A program made the translations under genes and the position numbers. DNA of 64,000 nt from Tribonema minus (taxonomy: Eukaryota; Sar; Xanthophyceae; Tribonematales; Tribonemataceae): the NCBI GenBank assembly GCA_017506865.1, contig JAFCMP010000191.1, forward strand, positions 28,981-92,980, given 5' to 3'. Below, piece after piece: positions 61,201 through 64,000 of the stretch. Numbering within the stretch: position 1 is the first letter of the stretch; every line of letters starts with the position of its first letter. A model generated the notes under the pieces. That model did no database searches. It had not been told where the DNA came from and saw only the letters and a program-made list of their open reading frames with translations.

Positions 61201-64000
61201 ACCTTTGCGGTGGGGTGCCCTGTCGTGTAATTGTGTGCTGTCGCCCCATCGTGCCGCCGATCACCCCGTCTTGCCCTAACACCAACGTTGACAACACCTG
61301 CCTCGCGCTGTTGCTGCCACTGCTGCCGCTGCGCCGCAGGATGTCCTTGCGCTCATCGTGCCGCCAAACACCTCATCTTGCCCTAACGCCAATGTTGACA
61401 ACACCTGCCGCTGCGGCTGCGGCTGCCGCTGCCGCTGCCGCCGCTGCCGCAGGGCTCGCCCTAAAGCCAATGTCGATAACACCTGCCGCTCACGCTGCCG
61501 CTGCCGCTGCCGCTGCTGCCGCTGCCGTTGTCGCTGCCGCTGCGGCGCAGGGCTTCCTGTCGCTCATCGTGCCGCCGAGCGCGACGGGCCGCACGGACGG
61601 CGAGGTGCTGCGCAGCGCGCTGCCGCCGGAGGCCTCGCGCCTCGTCCCTGCGCTGCGCTACTTTGACGTGCGGCTGAAGGTGCGCGCAACGCTGTCTGTT
61701 TGCGACGCTACGCAGCCGCGAGGTTTGGGGTAGGGTTCAATATGCTGCGCTACTTTGGCGTGCGTCTGAACGCGCGTAGCGCTGTCCGTCGACGATGCTG
61801 CGCAGGTGCTGGGGCTAGGGTTGGGCCTAGAAACCGAGCGGAGCCACGCGACGCCAGTTTTCTTGACCGCAGGAGTCTGGGGAAGCCGCACACACCTGAC
61901 TGTACTCTGCTGCAGCTGTGTGCCCATCTTTGCTGGGGTGTTCCACGCAATGAGCGCTGCGCACACGCCGTCGCCCGTTCCGCACTCCTCTCGCAAAAAC
62001 CTCACACCCTCTTCTTCAGGGCCCGCTGCCTCCCCCTTTCGCCCGCGGCGGCCTGACCCTAATCCAAACCCTGTCCCTAAACCTAACCCTAACCCTAAAC
62101 CTTAAGCGTAACCATCACCCTAACCTCAACGCGCGCAGGAGCTCGAGGGCGCCGCCGCCCCCGTCGTGCTTAACCTCTAACCCTACCCTAACCCTAATCC
62201 CAACCCTAATTCCAACGCGCGCAGGAGTTCGAGGGCGCCGCCGCCCCCGTCGTGCGAAACCTCTAAGCCTAGCCTAACCCGAACCCTGACCCCAACCTCA
62301 ACCCCAACGCGCGCAAATTTGAGGGCGCCGCCGCCCCCGTCGTGCGCCACAGCCGCGACGGCGTCGGCACTGTCGCGCACAGCCACATGGGGTCCGTCAT
62401 GATGCTGCGGCAGCGCTCCGACCTGTCGCTCCACCTTGCACTAGCCATAACACTAACCCCAAGCCTTACCCTAACGCTAACCCTATCCCTAACGCAGGAG
62501 TTCGAGGGCGCCCCCCCCGTCGTGCGTAATTCCCGCGACGGCCTCGGCACCGTCGCGCACAGCCACATGGGGTCCGTGATGATGCTGCGGCAGCGCTCCG
62601 ACCTGTCTGTCAGCGGCGGCTCGACGCGCCGCCGCTCGTCCGGCGGCCACGCCACGCAGAAGGTCGACTACCGCTTCCGCCGCTTCAACGCCGTGCAGGC
62701 GGCGCCGGCGCGGCGGCACGCGCCGCGCGGCGGCGCCGGCGGCACGTACGCCGGCGTTACCAATGTGAGCAGTTTGCGTTTTGGGGTTCCGTTTTCTCGC
62801 TTTGGGTTAGGGTTAAGGTTAGGGTTAGGGTTAGGGGTAGGGTTAGGTCGACTACCGCTTCCGCCGCTTCAACGCTGTGCAGGCGGCGCCGGCGTGGCGG
62901 CATGCGCCGCGCGGCGGCGGTGCAGGCGCCACGTACACTGGCGCCACCACTGTAAGCAGATCGCGCTTTGGAGTTCCCTATTCTCGCTTAGAGTTAGGGC
63001 TAGGGGTAGGGTCAGGTCAACTACCGCTTCCGCCGCTTCAACGCGGTGCAGGCGGCGCCGCCGCGGCGGCACGCGCCGCGCGGCGGCGGCGGCGCCGGCA
63101 GCACGTCCGCCGGCGCCACCAATGTGAGCGTGCGTTGGCTCGTTTGCCGAGCGCTGCTGCTAGTGCGTGCAGCCCACGGCTTGCCCTGCCGCCGTCGTGT
63201 TCGCTGCATAATCGTTGAGAATGCGCTTGCGGCGGCGCGTATGCCGGCACCACCAATGTGAGCAGATGGCGCATCGGGGATTCCGTATCTTGCGCGTCGC
63301 GGGCGCGCACTCACCTGCACTACTGTTGTTTTAGCAGCTTCGGGAGCGCGCTGACTCGTGTGCTGAGCGCTGCTGCCAGTGCGTGCAGTCCGCGGCTCGC
63401 GTCGCCGCCGTCGTGTTCACCGCGCAACTGTTGAGGTTGTTTCGCGGTGAGGCCCAGGGCGGTTGTGCCGCTCTAACCCTGACCCTAACCCTAACCCTAA
63501 CCCTAATCCTAACCCAAAGACAGCAGCCGTTGCGCTTGCGCTGGTGCGACAGCAGCCATTTCACTCATACGCGCGACCGCAACTGCCGTGACAGCAGCCG
63601 TCTCACTCACGCGCGCAACTGCTGTCTCCGCCCGAAACCCACTGTTTGCAGATTGGCGGCAGTTACATCTCCCTCGAGGTCGCCGTCACCCTGGTCAAGC
63701 GGATGCAGGGCTCGATCAAGACGGTGCCGCCGCGTGAGTTTAACCCTGACCCTAACTCTAACCCTAAGTTTAACGTACCTCTAACCCTGGCCCCTAACCC
63801 TGATACACTACGCGACTGCTTCAAAGTGTTTGCGACGTGGAAGCTGGGGCTTATGTCACGCGCTTGTCAGTACGAAGGCGTGCCAATGCTGCAAAGCATC
63901 TGGCCTTGTGGCAAACGGACGCTTCCATCAGTGCGTTCTCTTTCTTGCTGCCCTATACGCGGCAGTCGTGCCCACATCGTCGCTGCTGTCGATGCGTTCC
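42652..64000 (+). CDS. Soluble (ADCY10-type) adenylyl cyclase, 19 exons, 3' end beyond window
   Basis: Gene-level entry. A class III nucleotidyl cyclase predicted to make cAMP from ATP. Joined in phase, the exons give about 1015 residues. C1 (about 230-415) has both metal-binding aspartates, Asp241 in DVSGFTACMERF and Asp291 in CFAGDALMVV. C2 (about 525-690) reads KFDIMDMNRK, HVNKVIMDEKG, LLYAFGMPGY, RVGVGIASGQICCGLIG and YALAGDMVNLAARL; NLAAR supplies the transition-state Asn and Arg. The C1-C2 pair in one chain without membrane segments, followed by an AAA/NTPase module (VGREMEL, Walker A GEAGMGKST with Lys805), is the soluble adenylyl cyclase architecture. In characterised members this enzyme is bicarbonate- and calcium-regulated; that is family knowledge, not seen here. 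The usual helical repeat tail would lie right of the window. The first ATG at 42652 is in frame with the exon, but an upstream exon is possible. Confidence 0.94.
43039..44025 (+). other. Cyclase intron 1
   Basis: Holds a G-rich run (43427-43467) and, near 43800-43980, weak copies of the CGCCGCAG acceptor and the start of exon 2. Confidence 0.6.
44026..44199 (+). CDS. Cyclase exon 2
   Basis: 58 codons, acceptor CGCAG, donor GTCAGT, phase 0. LVPRVGSGGELAEDGKPLQP, VLQALFGQTAPAGLRPGD, GIFQRTRRGNTTMPARRSGK. Precedes the C1 domain; not a known motif. Confidence 0.82.
44265..45210 (+). repeat. Six to seven copies of cyclase exon 2 end with donor
   Basis: Copies near 44268, 44490, 44645, 44832, 44995 and 45130 repeat GDGIFQRTRRGNTTMPARRS and GK followed by GTTAGT, GTCAGC, GTCAGT, GTCGGC, GTCATT and GTCAGC. 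A seventh near 45295 is decayed and lacks the donor. Confidence 0.95.
45211..46121 (+). other. Cyclase intron 2, distal part
   Basis: GC-rich, with further weak exon-2-like remnants near 45470-45550 and two C-rich blocks (45979-46015 and 46079-46105), the second directly before the exon 3 acceptor. Confidence 0.55.
46122..46281 (+). CDS. Cyclase exon 3, start of C1
   Basis: Phase 0 in, phase 1 out, donor GTGAGC. AYTVPLAYRHLESLCALLPA, RVVERLVAGGEGHDVPQFRK, TRFKCAVLFI. The last strand leads into the first catalytic aspartate in exon 4. Confidence 0.93.
46340..46740 (+). repeat. Four copies of cyclase exon 3 end with donor
   Basis: The unit is about 105 bp. Each repeats HDVPQFRKTRFKCAVL and an ATAGGTGAGCG-like junction with a GAAGTTGAAGT-type intron start. 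Confidence 0.95.
46741..47684 (+). other. Cyclase intron 3, middle
   Basis: No exon. Contains CCCTAACCCTAACCCTAACC at 47037-47060 followed at 47137-47180 by TTAGGG-like units in the opposite sense, a G run at 47409-47420 and a GCC run at 47520-47590. Confidence 0.6.
47685..47945 (+). repeat. Two copies of cyclase exon 4 acceptor and start
   Basis: Copies at 47690 and 47897 read GCAG followed by DVSGFTACMER with ACG TC/TG variants of the first codons. The spacing is about 170-200 bp and they run up to the real exon. Confidence 0.94.
47761..47820 (+). repeat. Dispersed repeat family B, short copy
   Basis: CGAATCAAAAGATCGTAGAG then CTCTAGGTGACAAGAGAT; it matches the first half of the copies at 59503 and 61046. 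Confidence 0.8.
48066..48262 (+). CDS. Cyclase exon 4, C1 catalytic core
   Basis: Phase 1 in, phase 0 out, donor GTGAGC. DVSGFTACMERFASHGPAG, IEKFWTIINGYFNELLSYIR, GTGGDVECFAGDALMVVYD. Carries both metal-binding aspartates of C1. Confidence 0.97.
48330..48725 (+). repeat. Three copies of cyclase exon 4 end with donor
   Basis: Copies near 48335, 48487 and 48670 repeat GGDVKSFAGDALMVVY-like sequence and AGGGCATCGCGCGGCGGCAG followed by GTGATA or GTGAGC. Confidence 0.95.
48780..49180 (+). repeat. Three copies of cyclase exon 5 acceptor and start
   Basis: Copies near 48790, 48943 and 49124 repeat GCAG plus EMLSAAP-like sequence; spacing about 170 bp. Confidence 0.92.
49302..49496 (+). CDS. Cyclase exon 5, C1
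   Basis: 65 codons, phase 0. EMLSAAPVTDRSGETVGSLV, LAALAACQCGGILLDKLSPY, LTLHGCIGAGDIAAVE. The LHGCIGAG strand corresponds to the IG-G segment of class III cyclases. Confidence 0.94.
49590..50700 (+). repeat. Seven copies of cyclase exon 5 end with donor
   Basis: Copies near 49597, 49826, 49937, 50163, 50285, 50495 and 50632 repeat GVPLTLHGCIGAGDIAAVE followed by GTGAGG, GTGCGC, GTGAGC, GTGCGT, GTGTGT, GTGAGC and GTAACA. TTAGGG-like tracts and G runs (49676-49690, 50014-50029) lie between units. Confidence 0.95.
50701..51127 (+). other. Cyclase intron 5, distal part
   Basis: G run at 50776-50790, TTAGGG-like tract at 50810-50855, then a copy of the exon 6 start near 51015-51060 (GIASDKKTEWETFV). 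Confidence 0.75.
51128..51250 (+). CDS. Cyclase exon 6, end of C1
   Basis: 41 codons, acceptor GCCAG, donor GTGAGG, phase 0. VGGIVFNNKTEWETFVCGPV, IEQLAVAQELSGKSEFCLSA, Q. Matches the WE-G-P--Q---A segment of sAC C1. Confidence 0.94.
51325..51835 (+). repeat. Four copies of cyclase exon 6 end
   Basis: Copies near 51327, 51425, 51560 and 51805 repeat LSGKSEFCLSAQ with a CAGGTGAGG-like junction (first three) and a GTACTTCAATTATGAAC intron start. Confidence 0.93.
51836..52654 (+). other. Cyclase intron 6, distal part
   Basis: Contains a family A dispersed repeat and a C-rich pyrimidine tract ending at 52654. No exon recognised. Confidence 0.6.
52112..52226 (+). repeat. Dispersed repeat family A, copy 3
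   Basis: GCTAGCCTACCAG, then GGCAGCTGTGTGCCTAGTCT and TGCTGGTCAGAGAAG; related to copies at 8080 and 25012. Confidence 0.82.
52655..52764 (+). CDS. Cyclase exon 7
   Basis: Phase 0 in, phase 2 out, donor GTGCGT. VVEMVCRWIPLQHPTHGLEE then DAMGCMVLTGLSNP. Linker between C1 and C2. Supported by copies of its end in the following intron. Confidence 0.8.
52875..53085 (+). repeat. Two copies of cyclase exon 7 end with donor
   Basis: Copies near 52896 and 53050 repeat MVLTGLSNPR and a CCAGGTGCG junction. Confidence 0.9.
53086..53612 (+). other. Cyclase intron 7, distal part
   Basis: No exon. A decayed copy of the exon 8 start region lies near 53525-53550 (TTTGTACCCATATGCAACAG). Confidence 0.55.
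53613..53739 (+). CDS. Cyclase exon 8
   Basis: Phase 2 in, phase 0 out. GMNGELLDPLPDFYSSQPRA, VSLFCRLNLREDQFAALDKA, VK. The donor is either GCAAGT after AAG (chosen, GC-AG) or GTAAAG six bases earlier; both keep phase. Confidence 0.85.
53855..54030 (+). repeat. Two copies of cyclase exon 8 end
   Basis: Copies near 53862 and 53975 repeat LREDQFAALDKAVK in degraded form, followed by GCGAGT in the first. Confidence 0.88.
54436..54543 (+). CDS. Cyclase exon 9
   Basis: 36 codons, phase 0, acceptor CCGCAG, donor GTGCGC. PYLPEDMVAKFQRVQQQQGE, SGAAATDNSWLGELRQ. This is the lead-in helix and ELR motif just before C2. A copy of its start lies at 54298-54340. Confidence 0.9.
54665..54915 (+). repeat. 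Two copies of cyclase exon 9 end
   Basis: Copies near 54680 and 54875 repeat AATDNPWLGALRQ; the first keeps GTGCGT. Confidence 0.88.
54916..55866 (+). other. Cyclase intron 9, distal part
   Basis: No exon. TTAGGG-like tract at 55060-55130. Repeated CGGCGCTGCTGCGAAGGCGA-like blocks near 55690-55866 look like copies of the exon 10 acceptor. Confidence 0.6.
55867..56010 (+). CDS. Cyclase exon 10, start of C2
   Basis: 48 codons, acceptor GCGCAG, donor GTGAGT, phase 0. ASVGFVKFDIMDMNRKTCMD, LRAKAHRISTVIMSAFREVQ, VAGGHVNK. The Lys after HVN is the probable purine-pocket lysine (inference from the family). Confidence 0.94.
56355..56780 (+). repeat. Copies of cyclase exon 11 interior and start
   Basis: At 56359-56397 is a copy of the middle of the exon (SYNNNNLHAIRG). 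At 56646 and 56738 are two copies of the CCAG acceptor and VVMDEKGLVLLY. CTGTACTGTAC-rich filler lies between them. Confidence 0.93.
56859..57058 (+). CDS. Cyclase exon 11, C2 core
   Basis: Phase 0 in, phase 2 out. VIMDEKGLVLLYAFGMPGYS, YENNNLHAIRVALEIKETAK, HRVGVGIASGQICCGLIGKA. FG-PG and GVGIASG are sAC C2 signatures. Confidence 0.97.
57059..57674 (+). other. Cyclase intron 11
   Basis: Contains copies of the exon 11 end (GLIGKADF near 57112 and 57265) and one copy of the exon 12 acceptor and start at 57537-57575. Confidence 0.85.
57675..57783 (+). CDS. Cyclase exon 12, C2 catalytic Asn/Arg
   Basis: Phase 2 in, phase 0 out, donor GTGCGT. CEYALAGDMVNLAARLAARA then DTEREGCVLCDQYTIE. NLAAR provides the catalytic Asn and Arg of class III cyclases. 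Confidence 0.97.
57825..58150 (+). repeat. Three to four copies of cyclase exon 12 end with donor
   Basis: Copies near 57828, 57920, 58012 and 58108 repeat EGCVLCDQYTIE and GAGGTGCGTCACCCG with a GCTTGAAGTAGATGCACACT intron start; the 57920 unit is mostly intron block. Confidence 0.95.
58358..58459 (+). CDS. Cyclase exon 13
   Basis: 34 codons after a C-rich tract, donor GTAAGT, phase 0. PLLARKKELMRGMGAVSFGR, MRPKGKSYDVEVYH. Connects C2 to the AAA module. Confidence 0.9.
58460..59408 (+). other. Cyclase intron 13
   Basis: TTAGGG-like units at 58600-58640, a G run at 59148-59168, and near 59210-59235 a copy of the acceptor context GCTCGCTATGGCCTCTGCAG that also precedes exon 14. Confidence 0.7.
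59409..59459 (+). CDS. Cyclase exon 14, 17-codon exon
   Basis: VSRTRQRTMLLLDITGE, acceptor CTGCAG, donor GTGAGT, phase 0. A 51-nt exon is unusually short but fits phase on both sides. Confidence 0.72.
59503..59633 (+). repeat. Dispersed repeat family B, full copy 1
   Basis: From GAATGAATCACAAGATCG to CAAACAGTGCCGCCGTATCC; aligned along about 125 bp with the copy at 61046. Confidence 0.9.
59784..59847. repeat. Head-to-head telomere-like tract
   Basis: GGGTTAGGGTTAGGG joins directly to CTAACCCTTACCCTAACCC and further CCCTAA units, so the G-rich strand switches orientation inside one tract. Confidence 0.9.
60312..60562 (+). CDS. Cyclase exon 15, AAA module with Walker A
   Basis: Phase 0 in, phase 2 out, GC donor (AG followed by GCAAGG). 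Ser/Ala-rich linker, then CSFVSVVGREMELRAMVAAI and CCVLEGEAGMGKSTLLPLLR. GEAGMGKST is the P-loop; VGRE-EL precedes it as in AAA_16/STAND ATPases. Confidence 0.94.
60765..60830 (+). repeat. Copy of cyclase exon 16 acceptor and start
   Basis: CTGCAGGGACCGCATGGCCT and following sequence match the start of exon 16, about 130 bp upstream of it, together with the preceding GCTCAGCTTTC...TAACCCTGA block. Confidence 0.92.
60904..61033 (+). CDS. Cyclase exon 16
   Basis: Phase 2 in, phase 0 out, donor GTATGT. DRMAQRPKNPAEHSSWMPLH, VIEARADHLEQSTPYYVLTD, VVK. The TPYYV motif is typical of the ATPase module of sAC-type cyclases. Confidence 0.9.
61046..61172 (+). repeat. Dispersed repeat family B, full copy 2
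   Basis: ACGAATCAAAAGATCATTGA to CAAACAGTGCCACCATGTAT, in cyclase intron 16, 13 bp after the donor. Confidence 0.9.
61205..61465 (+). repeat. Copies of cyclase exon 17 acceptor and start
   Basis: Copies near 61245, 61335 and 61448 repeat LIVPPxT-like sequence or the GCAGGGCT junction, embedded in GCTGCC repeats. Confidence 0.8.
61551..61679 (+). CDS. Cyclase exon 17
   Basis: 43 codons, acceptor GCGCAG, donor GTGCGC, phase 0. GFLSLIVPPSATGRTDGEVL, RSALPPEASRLVPALRYFDV, RLK. Within the ATPase module; no motif assigned. A copy of the end lies at 61742-61775. Confidence 0.82.
61889..62010 (+). repeat. Dispersed repeat family A, diverged copy 4
   Basis: CTGCTGCAGCTGTGTGCCCA and TTGCTGGGGTG, then CTCTCGCAAAAACCTCACAC; related to the other three copies but lacks the GCTAGCCTACC start. 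Confidence 0.65.
62038..62300 (+). repeat. CCCTAA-rich interstitial tracts
   Basis: Degenerate CCCTAA units at 62055-62130, 62175-62215 and 62270-62310, alternating with copies of the exon 18 start. Confidence 0.85.
62135..62435 (+). repeat. Three copies of cyclase exon 18 acceptor and start
   Basis: Copies at 62138, 62219 and 62311 repeat GCAGGAGTTCGAGGGCGCC; the third extends about 125 bp (to SVMMLRQRSDLS) but has lost the CAG acceptor. Confidence 0.95.
62498..62764 (+). CDS. Cyclase exon 18
   Basis: 89 codons, acceptor CGCAG, donor GTGAGC, phase 0. EFEGAPPVVRNSRDGLGTVA, HSHMGSVMMLRQRSDLSVSG, then an Arg/Ser/Gly-rich stretch, KVDYRFRRFNAVQAAP and a Gly/Ala tail. Not a known part of ADCY10; probably a lineage insert. 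Confidence 0.82.
62845..63265 (+). repeat. Three copies of cyclase exon 18 end with donor
   Basis: Copies at 62848-62953, 63018-63124 and 63220-63260 repeat YRFRRFNAVQAAP to ATN and a GTAAGC or GTGAGC donor, with a GTTAGGG-rich intron start. Confidence 0.95.
63266..63651 (+). other. Cyclase intron 18, distal part
   Basis: CCCTAA tract at 63474-63515; GACAGCAGCC-type repeats near 63520-63605. No exon. Confidence 0.6.
63652..63733 (+). CDS. Cyclase exon 19 (last in window)
   Basis: Phase 0 in, phase 1 out, acceptor TTGCAG, donor GTGAGT. IGGSYISLEVAVTLVKRMQG, SIKTVPP. The coding sequence continues right of the window. Confidence 0.8.
63734..64000 (+). other. Start of cyclase intron 19
   Basis: Begins with CCCTAA-like units (63740-63805), then sequence with no exon up to the edge. 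Confidence 0.6.

Noticed and set aside
42652-64000. Guanylyl cyclase or transmembrane adenylyl cyclase
   Set aside because: No membrane segments; C1 and C2 in one chain followed by a P-loop module match the soluble adenylyl cyclase layout.

Overview
This is a nuclear, GC-rich, intron-dense eukaryotic window, most likely from a unicellular alga or other protist. The evidence is spliceosomal GT-AG introns with some GC-AG introns, vertebrate-type TTAGGG/CCCTAA tracts inside introns, long alanine, glycine and glutamine codon runs, and no operon structure. I cannot place the lineage more precisely. No rRNA, tRNA or CRISPR was recognised.

Three split genes were reconstructed by following open frames, splice sites and intron phases. 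(1) Minus strand, 1-15396: a large chromatin-type protein with an N-terminal BAH domain, low-complexity linkers and several unrecognised globular segments. Both ends are incomplete: the 3' part runs off the left edge and the 5' exons were not found. (2) Minus strand, 25121-41548: phosphoacetylglucosamine mutase (AGM1/PGM3) in 13 exons, with all four active-site loops visible. (3) Plus strand, 42652 to beyond the right edge: a soluble (ADCY10-type) adenylyl cyclase with C1 and C2 catalytic domains followed by an AAA ATPase module, 19 exons in the window. AGM1 and the cyclase are divergent, about 1.1 kb apart. The stretch 15397-24800 is lower in GC and has no gene I can support.

The standout feature is how the introns are built. 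In all three genes the introns are filled with degenerate tandem copies, about 65-195 bp per unit, of their own flanking exon edges. Copies lying downstream of an exon repeat that exon's 3' end plus its 5' splice site. Copies lying upstream of an exon repeat the 3' splice site plus that exon's 5' end. The rule holds in nearly every intron on both strands, and many copies keep an intact splice site. This looks like a genome-wide mode of intron growth from exon-intron junctions, producing ladders of decoy splice sites.

Other elements are a 523-bp non-autonomous hAT-like element with perfect 16-bp terminal inverted repeats and a perfect 8-bp target duplication inside an AGM1 intron, two dispersed repeat families, interstitial telomere-like tracts including one head-to-head pair, a 10-bp minisatellite, and long C runs on the coding strand just before 3' splice sites.
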